This document shows positions 1 through 6,129 of a stretch of 6,532 bases of DNA, one piece after another. A program made the translations under genes and the position numbers. Positions within the stretch are counted from its first letter, which is position 1. Each line of letters opens with the position of its first letter. Location of the stretch: the NCBI GenBank assembly GCA_026709745.1, contig JAPOSJ010000164.1:1-6532 (forward strand), in the 5' to 3' direction. The notes below the pieces were generated by a model, which saw only the letters and a program-made list of their open reading frames with translations, was not told the origin of the DNA and made no database searches. This stretch comes from Candidatus Dadabacteria bacterium (GTDB lineage Bacteria > Desulfobacterota_D > UBA1144 > Nemesobacterales > Nemesobacteraceae).

Positions 1-1472
1 GCCTTGGGAACGTTAATCTATCAATGTTCGTCAAAAATGCTTTCGAGGGGGGGGGCAGCAGTGCGGCGATAGAATGGGAAGAGCTTGAAAAGGCTTTTCG
101 CTACAGCGTCAGGTTCCTTGACAACATCCTAGATTACAATATAAAGAAGCATCCTCTGAGTTTCCAGACGAAAGCCTCTATAAGATCAAGAAGAATAGGG
201 GTTGGGTTCACGGGACTTGGTGACATGCTTGCCAAACTAAACATAAAATATGACACGGAAGAAGGTGTAAAATTCACCGACGAGCTTTTCGAGCACATAA
301 AGAACATAGTTTACGAAACTAGCTCTGACCTTGCCAAGGAAAAGGGAACTTTTCCGGTGTTTGATCTTGAAACCCATATAGCGAATCCGTTTGTAAAGAG
401 CATGCGTGAGAACGTTATGAGCAAGATAAAACAGCAGGGTCTTCGAAACGCGTGCATACTCACTGTTGCGCCCGTAGGAAGCGGTTCGGTTCTTGCGGGA
501 ACCACAAGCGGCGTTGAGCCTATGTTTGCACTGTCTTACCTGCGGCGTTCAGAATCACTTTCGGAAGGAGAATTCAAGGTCTATCATCCGCTCGTCTCGG
601 AGTACATGGAGAAATTCAGACTTGATGACGAGGCGGATCTTCCGGACACGTTTGTAACCTCGCATGCGATAAAGCCAGAACTTCGGGTCCGCATGCAGGC
701 CGCTATTCAGAAGCACATAGATTCATGCATATCAAGTACCGTCAATCTTCCCAAGGATATAAGTCTTGAGGAAGTCGAAAAGATATACTTCCTCGCTTGG
801 AAACTCGGCTGTAAGGGGATAACTGTCTACAGAGAGGGTTCCAGAGAGGGAATACTGATAACTGAAGAACAAGCTAAAGAAAAAACGAGCTCTCCTCCCC
901 GGGATGAAGGGATGTCAACCACCCACTCCAACCTCACACCATCCCCTCATCCCATTCAAAAAGAATCAGTAAAACCTGTTACCAGACCACGAGTTCTGGA
1001 AGGCTTTACCGAGGCGATAAAAACTGGGTACGGGAATCTCTACGTGACTGTCAACAGTTACGAAGGCAAGCCGTTCGAAGTTTTCGTCCAGATTGGAAAA
1101 TCTGGATTTACTACGATGGCTGATGCTGAGGCAACTGGAAGGCTGATATCTCTGTCTCTGAGGTCTGGGGTCGATGTCAGAGATGTCGTGGAACAGCTGG
1201 AGGCCATTGGAGGTTCCTCACCAGTTTTTTCGGGAGGCAGGGTCATAATGTCTGTCCCCGACGCCATAGCGAAAGTGCTTAGAAGCCATTTCGTTGCAAA
1301 GCAAGAAGCCAATGGCAAACCCGATCCGGCTTTAGTGACAGAAGACGGCGGCACCCGGAAGGTGTCAACGGACCTTATATTTGAACAGTGCCCCGAATGC
1401 GGAAGCAGGGCACTTGCGTATGAATCCGGTTGCTTTACCTGCAAGGAATGTGGGTTCTCAAAGTGTAGCTAA
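1..1472 (+). CDS. nrdJ: Adenosylcobalamin-dependent ribonucleoside-diphosphate reductase (class II), C-terminal portion, 5'-partial
   Basis: This is the 3' part of a class II ribonucleotide reductase, a cytoplasmic enzyme that uses a radical from adenosylcobalamin to reduce ribonucleotides to deoxyribonucleotides. The frame is open to the left edge (LGNVNLS precedes the Met at 24), so that Met is internal and the N-terminal domain and active-site cysteine region lie outside. Counting from the Met at 24, visible family motifs are LDNILDYN (32-39), RIGVGFTGLGDML (57-69), NACILTVAPVGSGS (142-155) followed by AGTTSGVEP (158-166), RRSESLS (174-180), DSCISSTVNLP (233-243) and LGCKGITVYREGSREG (261-276). 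A low-complexity linker (about 285-320) precedes a TSCPD-type C-terminal domain (about 323-420), which reads SVPDAIAKVL where the domain name implies SCPD. The tail is cysteine-rich: CPEC, then Cys at 470, 473, 476 and 481, as expected for a zinc-ribbon or redox-relay tail. The substrate-loop motif reads APVGSGS rather than the common APTGT form. The linker holds an odd inverted repeat (901-953). Family assignment is secure; class II rests on the C-terminal architecture. Confidence 0.95.
   Translation, partial: LGNVNLSMFVKNAFEGGGSSAAIEWEELEKAFRYSVRFLDNILDYNIKKHPLSFQTKASIRSRRIGVGFTGLGDMLAKLNIKYDTEEGVKFTDELFEHIKNIVYETSSDLAKEKGTFPVFDLETHIANPFVKSMRENVMSKIKQQGLRNACILTVAPVGSGSVLAGTTSGVEPMFALSYLRRSESLSEGEFKVYHPLVSEYMEKFRLDDEADLPDTFVTSHAIKPELRVRMQAAIQKHIDSCISSTVNLPKDISLEEVEKIYFLAWKLGCKGITVYREGSREGILITEEQAKEKTSSPPRDEGMSTTHSNLTPSPHPIQKESVKPVTRPRVLEGFTEAIKTGYGNLYVTVNSYEGKPFEVFVQIGKSGFTTMADAEATGRLISLSLRSGVDVRDVVEQLEAIGGSSPVFSGGRVIMSVPDAIAKVLRSHFVAKQEANGKPDPALVTEDGGTRKVSTDLIFEQCPECGSRALAYESGCFTCKECGFSKCS
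901..953. repeat. Imperfect inverted repeat inside the nrdJ linker (possible small palindromic insertion)
   Basis: The arms are GGGATGAAGGGATG at 901-914 and CATCCCCTCATCCC at 940-953. They pair at 13 of 14 positions, with one A-C mismatch (908 with 946), around a 25-base loop that contains no G. The G-free stretch on the + strand runs on from 915 to 962. The repeat is translated in frame as part of a Pro/Ser/Thr-rich linker (RDEGMSTTHSNLTPSPHP) between the catalytic core and the C-terminal domain, where length variation should be tolerated. The composition differs clearly from the flanking coding sequence. An AAAGAA on each side (876-881 and 960-965) could be a target duplication, but it is A-rich and may be chance. 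The inverted repeat is seen directly; its origin as a mobile palindromic element is inferred. Confidence 0.6.
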
Positions 1473-1785
1473 TCTTAAAGGGACGCTAGAGTTACAAAAT
1501 GGCTCGTTATATCGGTGAGGTCAACAACTCTGAACTTGTACTGCAACTCCATAACAAGGATTATTGAAGGAAGCCCGTATTCTTGATTCCAAAGGAAACT
1601 TCGTACGCGAACTTTTCAGTCAGGAAATCCTTCATAAGACTCTAGATTTTTCCAAAAAGAAAGATTGAGATTCAACGGGTGAGACTATTTCCACGAGAAT
1701 ATAAAGAAGAGAAAATAGGAGAGGATTCAAACAGAAATTACCGCCGTCAGAACACCTTCGTGAGCGGACCGCTACAACAAATAAA
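1473..1785. other. Intergenic region between convergent nrdJ and atpC, no confident gene
   Basis: These 313 bases lie between the nrdJ stop (TAA) and the atpC stop (TAG, - strand). No tRNA-like fold, long repeat or mobile-element end is visible. No strong GC-rich hairpin followed by a T run was found for either direction. The best local symmetries are weak: AGCGGACCGCT near 1763-1773, which leaves almost no loop, and an A/T-only TTTTTCCAAAAA near 1648-1659. Transcription of both units probably ends here, but the site cannot be pointed to. The region also holds two short reading frames described separately. Confidence 0.6.
1499..1668 (+). other. Doubtful small ORF pair, possibly one frameshifted remnant
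   Basis: An ATG at 1499 opens a 22-residue frame (MARYIGEVNNSELVLQLHNKDY, stop at 1565-1567). A second frame, open from 1555 and ending at TGA 1666-1668, encodes a segment including ARILDSKGNFVRELFSQEIL and a lysine-rich end. The two overlap around 1555-1567, so one indel would join them into a protein of about 56 residues. The second peptide has a plausible, protein-like composition, and its DSKGNFVREL stretch loosely recalls the DxxGxxVREL strand of FlgD-like or secretion-tail Ig domains, but the rest does not follow that pattern. There is no well-placed Shine-Dalgarno sequence (an AAAGGGA lies about 16 bases upstream). I do not recognise it; it may be a decayed gene fragment or chance. Confidence 0.15.
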
Positions 1786-2187
1786 CTACTCTCCCACTCT
1801 GGCTCGCGCTATTCTGAGCTTCTTGTCAAGCGCTTCTCTCTCCGAATCTCCCGCGTCTTGAAGATCATCAAGTTCCCGCTGGAGAGCTTCAGTGTCTTTT
1901 TTGGCGGCAGCAACATCGACCTCTTCGAGACTCTCCGACCGATCGGTAAGAATGCTTACTGTATCGTCCTTTACATCCGCAAGACCGCCGTGGATTATGA
2001 GCGTATTTTCGCCCGACCCATCAGTTCTGAACCTCAGCCTTCCCGGGAAAAGGGTAGAAAGAAAGGGCACGTGACCGGGCAGAATGCCAAACTCCCCCAT
2101 CTGTCCCGGAGCAAGCAGTTCCGAAACCTCTCCGTCAAATACTAACTTTTGAGGAGTTATTATTTTGAGTCGCAGTTTTTCAGCCAA
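1786..2187 (-). CDS. atpC: F-type ATP synthase subunit epsilon
   Basis: This is the epsilon subunit of F1, part of the central rotor, which contacts gamma and the c-ring and can inhibit ATP hydrolysis through its C-terminal helices. At 133 residues it has normal family length. The N-terminal beta-sandwich (about 1-85) starts with LRLKIITPQKLVFDGEV and carries the family signature GEFGILPGHVP (31-41), followed by IIHGGLADV (64-72). The charged, Ala-rich C-terminal part (about 88-133) fits the two-helix hairpin and ends KLRIARARVGE. The start codon is TTG (complement of CAA at 2185-2187). It is supported by a GGGGAGG ribosome site eight bases upstream, an in-frame TAA two codons upstream, and the next Met being residue 30, inside the conserved fold. 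It is the last gene of the operon, 15 bases after atpD. Confidence 0.96.
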   Translation of the reverse strand: MAEKLRLKIITPQKLVFDGEVSELLAPGQMGEFGILPGHVPFLSTLFPGRLRFRTDGSGENTLIIHGGLADVKDDTVSILTDRSESLEEVDVAAAKKDTEALQRELDDLQDAGDSEREALDKKLRIARARVGE

Positions 2188-2195
2188 TTTTTAGA

Positions 2196-2202
2196 CCTCC
2201 CC
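2196..2202 (-). promoter_or_regulatory. Ribosome binding site of atpC (decides a TTG start)
   Basis: On the - strand GGGGAGG lies directly after the atpD stop codon and eight bases before TTG. Since no ATG or GTG is available in this frame near the start and a stop codon sits two codons upstream, this site fixes the TTG as the atpC start. Confidence 0.85.
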
Positions 2203-3672
2203 TTAGGAAGCAATTGATTCCGCCTTCTCGCGCACTTCATCAAGATTACCAACCATGTAGAAGGCCTGCTCGGGTATATCGTCCATAGTACCAGAGATAA
2301 TCTCACCGAAAGCATCTATGGTCTGCTTAATGGGGACATACTTTCCTGGAGTTCCCGTGAACTGTTCGGCCACGTGGAAAGGCTGCGAGAGATACCTCTG
2401 GACCTTTCTGGCGCGAGCAACTGTTAGCTTATCTTCTTCTGAGAGCTCGTCCATGCCGAGAATCGCGATTATCTCCTGGAGCTGCTTGTACCGCTGCAGA
2501 ACTTCCTGCACGTCCCGTGCAACCCTGTAGTGTTGATCTCCGACTATTCTCGGATCAAGAATACTGGAAGTCGAGTCAAGCGGGTCCACGGCCGGGTATA
2601 TTCCAAGCTCTGTAAGCTGCCTTGAGAGAACAATCGTACCATCAAGGTGAGCAAAGGTAGTCGCCGGAGCCGGGTCCGTAAGGTCGTCCGCGGGTACGTA
2701 AATTGCCTGCACGGAGGTAATCGAGCCCTTAACCGTGGAAGTGATTCTCTCCTGAAGTTCACCGAGGTCGGTGGAGAGAGTCGGCTGGTAACCAACAGCG
2801 GAGGGCGTTCTTCCGAGGAGGGCCGATACTTCCGAGCCCGCCTGAGTAAAACGGAAGATGTTGTCTATAAACAGCAGTACGTCCTGACCCTGGGTGTCGC
2901 GGAAGTACTCAGCAAGCGTAAGAGCGGTAAGAGCAACCCTAGCCCTTGCTCCGGGCGGTTCATTCATCTGCCCGAAAATAAGGCCGGTGTTTCCAAGTAC
3001 CCCTGACTCCTTCATTTCCCAGTAAAGGTCATTTCCTTCCCTCGTTCTTTCTCCAACTCCGCCGAAGACCGAGTAGCCTCCGTATTCCTTAGCTATGTTA
3101 TTGATAAGCTCCATCAGCAACACGGTCTTTCCTACTCCAGCACCGCCGAAAAGACCGATTTTCCCGCCTTTAAGAAATGGAGCGAGAAGATCGATAACTT
3201 TTATGCCCGTCTCGAAAAGCTCCATCGTGGTGCTTTGTTCGACAAACTCGGGCGCGGGACGGTGAATGGGCCAGCGCTCTTCGGTTTCCACTGGACCGGC
3301 TTCGTCTATAGGTTCTCCGACCACATTAAGCAGTCTACCGAGAGCTTCCTTACCGACCGGAATGGTTATTCCGTCACCGGTGTTAAGGGCAGCCTGTCCT
3401 CTTTTAAGCCCCTCTGTTGAATCCATGGCGATGCATCTTACACGGCCTCCACCCAGCTGCTGGGCAACCTCCAGAACCAGGTTCCATTCGCTTTCCCCAA
3501 GTGCCGGGTTTGTTACCTTAAGAGCTGTGAACACGGTAGGAAGAGATCCTTCTGAGAATTCAACATCCACCACGGGACCTGTCACCTGAATTATTTTCCC
3601 GATCCTTTCGTCAACAGTGCCTGCCGTATCAGCATTCCCGCCACCTGCCGTAACCGCTGTTTCAATACTCAT
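2203..3672 (-). CDS. atpD: F-type ATP synthase subunit beta (catalytic)
   Basis: This is the catalytic beta subunit of F1, which makes ATP from ADP and phosphate at the alpha/beta interfaces on the cytoplasmic face of the membrane. The N-terminal beta-barrel begins at GKIIQVTGPVVDVEF (25-39). The P-loop is GGAGVGKT (176-183, with K182 and T183), the catalytic glutamate is E208 in GERTREGND, and Walker B is VLLFID ending at D270. The signature PSAVGYQPTLSTDLGELQ spans 290-307, and the DELSEED loop that touches gamma is at 408-414. All key residues are present. At 489 residues it is slightly long because of about 20 extra Gly/Ala/Thr-rich residues before the barrel. The ATG is the only start in that stretch and has an AAAGGAGG site 12 bases upstream inside the end of atpG. 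Only two bases separate it from atpG, which suggests translational coupling. Confidence 0.99.
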   Translation of the reverse strand: MSIETAVTAGGGNADTAGTVDERIGKIIQVTGPVVDVEFSEGSLPTVFTALKVTNPALGESEWNLVLEVAQQLGGGRVRCIAMDSTEGLKRGQAALNTGDGITIPVGKEALGRLLNVVGEPIDEAGPVETEERWPIHRPAPEFVEQSTTMELFETGIKVIDLLAPFLKGGKIGLFGGAGVGKTVLLMELINNIAKEYGGYSVFGGVGERTREGNDLYWEMKESGVLGNTGLIFGQMNEPPGARARVALTALTLAEYFRDTQGQDVLLFIDNIFRFTQAGSEVSALLGRTPSAVGYQPTLSTDLGELQERITSTVKGSITSVQAIYVPADDLTDPAPATTFAHLDGTIVLSRQLTELGIYPAVDPLDSTSSILDPRIVGDQHYRVARDVQEVLQRYKQLQEIIAILGMDELSEEDKLTVARARKVQRYLSQPFHVAEQFTGTPGKYVPIKQTIDAFGEIISGTMDDIPEQAFYMVGNLDEVREKAESIAS

Positions 3673-3674
3673 CT

Positions 3675-4559
3675 TTACTCGTTGCCTCCTTTCCTTTGAG
3701 CTTCCGTACCGTTAACGATATCCATAAGCTCCGTTGTAATGATCGCCTGCCTGGTCTTGTTAAAAAGCAGGGTAAGTTTTGCTATCACATCGTCCGCGTT
3801 GCTGGTCGCGTTTTCCATAGCGGTCATCCGCGCCGCGTGCTCGCTTGTGAGTGACTCGTTCATAGCTCGCTCGATTCTAACCTGAACGTATTTCGGAAGA
3901 ATTGAACCTATTATCCGCTCCTTTTCAGGCTCGAATATGTAATCCGAGGAATTCTCCGCGCCGTCGTCGGCATCCTGTCCCGAGAGCGGAAGAACTCTTT
4001 CAAAAGTCATTTTCCGTGAAATGGCGGAAACAAAATGGTTGTACGCCAAAACCACTTCGTCACTTGTCCCGACCCTGAACTCCTCCGTCAGTGCCGCAGC
4101 AAGCTCCTCGGAGAACTTATGGGAGTTTTTTTCACTAACTCCCGTATAGTACTTGCCCGTGTCTACACCGATTTTCGAAAAATAATCCCGACCACGTCTT
4201 CCGACGAAGCTCAATTTTATATTTCCGAAAATCTCCCCCTGTTCCTCAACGTAGCGCTGCATGTTTCTTATGAGCCCGCTGTTGAAACTTCCACAGAGCC
4301 CTCTATCTGAAGTAAAAAACAGAATGTGCAGATTCCTTTTTTCCTCAGGAACCCGAAGAAGAGGATGATCTTCCGATTCTGAAAGCGCCGCAACGTTTAA
4401 GACCACATCGCGGTAAGCGTCTGAATAAGGCCTGTAGGCAGTAAGAGCTGCCTGGGCTTTCTGCAGACGCACCGCAGCTATGAGCTTCATGGCACCCATT
4501 ATCCGCCGTGTGCTTCTCACGCTCTTTATTTTTGTTGTTATCTGTTTAAGGCTCGGCAT
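3675..4559 (-). CDS. atpG: F-type ATP synthase subunit gamma
   Basis: This is the gamma subunit, the central rotor shaft whose coiled coil turns inside the alpha/beta hexamer and couples proton or sodium flow to catalysis. At 294 residues the length is typical. The N-terminal helix (about 1-58) carries the conserved IKSVRSTRRIMGAMKLIAAV-type segment. The Rossmann-like middle domain has the family motif TSDRGLCGSFN (83-93). The C-terminal helix has ESLTSEHAARMTAMENATSN (235-254), followed by TRQAIITTELMDIVNGTEA (269-287). The acidic loop near 195-205 (DADDGAENSSD) is a probable surface insertion and varies in the family. The ATG has a GGGAG site six bases upstream. It lies 25 bases after atpA, and its last codons contain the atpD ribosome site. 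Confidence 0.98.
   Translation of the reverse strand: MPSLKQITTKIKSVRSTRRIMGAMKLIAAVRLQKAQAALTAYRPYSDAYRDVVLNVAALSESEDHPLLRVPEEKRNLHILFFTSDRGLCGSFNSGLIRNMQRYVEEQGEIFGNIKLSFVGRRGRDYFSKIGVDTGKYYTGVSEKNSHKFSEELAAALTEEFRVGTSDEVVLAYNHFVSAISRKMTFERVLPLSGQDADDGAENSSDYIFEPEKERIIGSILPKYVQVRIERAMNESLTSEHAARMTAMENATSNADDVIAKLTLLFNKTRQAIITTELMDIVNGTEAQRKGGNE
3685..3692 (-). promoter_or_regulatory. Ribosome binding site of atpD, inside the atpG 3' end
   Basis: AAAGGAGG on the - strand encodes part of the last residues of AtpG (KGG) and lies 12 bases before the atpD ATG. The spacing is rather long, but the match to the anti-Shine-Dalgarno sequence is extensive. Ribosomes finishing atpG would stop two bases before the atpD start. 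Confidence 0.75.
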
Positions 4560-4565
4560 CGTTCT

Positions 4566-4570
4566 CTCCC
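4566..4570 (-). promoter_or_regulatory. Ribosome binding site of atpG
   Basis: GGGAG on the - strand, six bases before the ATG, in the 25-base gap after atpA. It supports the chosen ATG, which also matches the usual N-terminus of the gamma family. Confidence 0.65.
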
Positions 4571-4584
4571 ACTACTGTCTCAGT

Positions 4585-6102
4585 TCAATCAAGTTCAGCT
4601 AACTGGTTGTTAAGCTCTTCAAGGGCAGCCAAAAGCTTTTCCCTCAGTTCATCCGAAACAACTTTCTTCTCTTTTATTTCCGTAAGATATTCGGGGTGCT
4701 TAGCTTCGAGGAAAGAAGACATCTCCCTCTCGTATTTTCTCACGGCGGAGACAGGATAGTTATCAACGTAGCCATTTGTAACGGCGAATATGATCAGGAT
4801 CTGCTTTTCAACGGCCTGCGGCTCATACTGGTCTTGCTTGAGAGCCTCAACCAGCCTGCTTCCCCGGGCAAGCTGGTTCTGCGTTACCTTGTCAAGATCG
4901 GAAGCAAACTGAGCGAACGCCTCAACCTCCCTGTACTGGGCAAGCTCAAGCCTCAGGGTTCCGGCAACGTTTTTCATTGCTTTTATCTGAGCACTTCCTC
5001 CCACCCTTGAAACTGAAAGACCAACGTTAATGGCAGGACGCACCCCCGAGTAGAAAAGATCGCTTTCAAGGTATATTTGCCCATCAGTGATGGAAATCAC
5101 GTTCGTAGGAATATAGGCGGAAACGTCGCCAGCCTGAGTTTCGATTATCGGCAGGGCTGTGAGTGAGCCACCTCCGTCCTCGTCTCTCATTTTGGCGGCA
5201 CGTTCAAGCAGTCTTGAGTGAAGGTAGAAAACATCTCCCGGGTACGCCTCGCGTCCCGGCGGTCTCTTGAGAAGAAGAGAAAGCTGTCGATAAGACCAAG
5301 CGTGTTTTGTAAGATCATCGTATATTATGAGTGCGTGGCGCCCGGTGTCCCTGAAGTACTCTCCCATGGCACACCCTGAGAAGGGAGCCAGAAACTGGAA
5401 AGGAGCCGGGGTGCTTGCCGTGGCGGAAACAATTGTCGTGTACTTCATTGCATCGTGTTCCTTGAGCTTGTCTACGACCTGCGCCACTGTCGACTGCTTC
5501 TGACCCACGGCAACGTATATGCAGTGAACATCTTCTTCTCTCTGGTTTATTATCGTATCAATAGCGATAGCGGTCTTTCCGACCTGGCGGTCTCCAAGAA
5601 TAAGTTCTCTCTGCCCTCTTCCTATCGGTATCATTGAATCAACGGCCTTAATTCCCGTCTGAAGGGGTTCGTTTACCGACTGGCGGTAAATGACTCCTGG
5701 GGCTTTTACTTCGATCTGTCTTGTTTCGGCGGCAGATATTTCTCCGAGGCCGTCAATCGGCCTTCCAAGGGCATCAACCACTCTTCCGCCGAGAGCGTCC
5801 CCGACCGGCACCTCGGCGATGCGTCCAGTGCGTTTCACCATACCCCCTTCGCTGAGGTGGGAATCCTCTCCGAAGAGAGCGACACCGACATTATCTTCTT
5901 CAAGGTTAAGAACAAGCCCGGTGATTCCGCCATCAAATTCGACAAGCTCTCCAGCTACAGCCTGGTCAAGACCATAAACTCTGGCGATACCGTCTCCGAC
6001 GGAAATAACTGTTCCGACTTCTTCAGTATCGACCTTCCGTTCATAGCCTTTTATCCTGTTTCTGAGAATCTCGCCTATACTCTCTGCTCTTAGTTCCTGC
6101 AT
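4585..6102 (-). CDS. atpA: F-type ATP synthase subunit alpha
   Basis: This is the alpha subunit of F1, which carries the non-catalytic nucleotide sites and supplies the arginine finger to the beta catalytic sites. At 505 residues it is full length. The N-terminal helix (MQELRAESIGEILRNRI) binds delta and the peripheral stalk. The beta-barrel runs from about 25 to 93. The P-loop is GDRQVGKT (170-177) and Walker B is ALIIYDD (257-263). The PPGREAYPGDVFYLHSRLLE stretch (281-300) and the alpha/beta signature PAINVGLSVSRVGGS (356-370) are intact, with R366 as the arginine finger. The segment TKHAWSYRQ (265-273) differs slightly from the SKQAVAYRQ seen in many bacteria. The ATG has an AAAGGAG site six bases upstream. 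It is the second gene of the visible operon, 27 bases after atpH. Confidence 0.99.
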   Translation of the reverse strand: MQELRAESIGEILRNRIKGYERKVDTEEVGTVISVGDGIARVYGLDQAVAGELVEFDGGITGLVLNLEEDNVGVALFGEDSHLSEGGMVKRTGRIAEVPVGDALGGRVVDALGRPIDGLGEISAAETRQIEVKAPGVIYRQSVNEPLQTGIKAVDSMIPIGRGQRELILGDRQVGKTAIAIDTIINQREEDVHCIYVAVGQKQSTVAQVVDKLKEHDAMKYTTIVSATASTPAPFQFLAPFSGCAMGEYFRDTGRHALIIYDDLTKHAWSYRQLSLLLKRPPGREAYPGDVFYLHSRLLERAAKMRDEDGGGSLTALPIIETQAGDVSAYIPTNVISITDGQIYLESDLFYSGVRPAINVGLSVSRVGGSAQIKAMKNVAGTLRLELAQYREVEAFAQFASDLDKVTQNQLARGSRLVEALKQDQYEPQAVEKQILIIFAVTNGYVDNYPVSAVRKYEREMSSFLEAKHPEYLTEIKEKKVVSDELREKLLAALEELNNQLAELD

Positions 6103-6108
6103 TACTAA

Positions 6109-6115
6109 CTCCTTT
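6109..6115 (-). promoter_or_regulatory. Ribosome binding site of atpA
   Basis: AAAGGAG on the - strand, six bases before the atpA ATG, in the 27-base gap after atpH. A short direct repeat TTTGGAAT (6113-6120 and 6123-6130, + strand) overlaps this gap and is probably incidental. Confidence 0.75.
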
Positions 6116-6129
6116 GGAATTATTTGGAA

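Noticed and set aside
24..26. ATG at 24 as the start of nrdJ
   Set aside because: The frame continues to the window edge with the conserved LGNVNLS, and the protein would lack the N-terminal half of the reductase; the gene is simply cut by the window.
1058..1444. 128-codon open frame on the - strand opposite nrdJ
   Set aside because: It lies fully antisense to conserved nrdJ sequence, has no family features, and its composition mirrors the codons of the real gene.
1763..1773. AGCGGACCGCT as a terminator hairpin for the atp operon
   Set aside because: It is a near-perfect palindrome with almost no room for a loop, and no T tract follows it on the - strand.
1679..1861. 60-codon + strand frame starting with GTG and running into the atpC 3' end
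   Set aside because: Over a third of it is antisense to atpC, it has no Shine-Dalgarno sequence, and the product has no recognisable features.
2647..3006. 119-codon open frame on the + strand opposite atpD
   Set aside because: It is a shadow of the strongly conserved beta subunit, with no recognisable domain or ribosome site.
5690..5977. 95-codon open frame on the + strand opposite atpA
   Set aside because: Its Pro/Ser/Thr-rich product is the typical antisense translation of a conserved gene; atpA explains this region completely.
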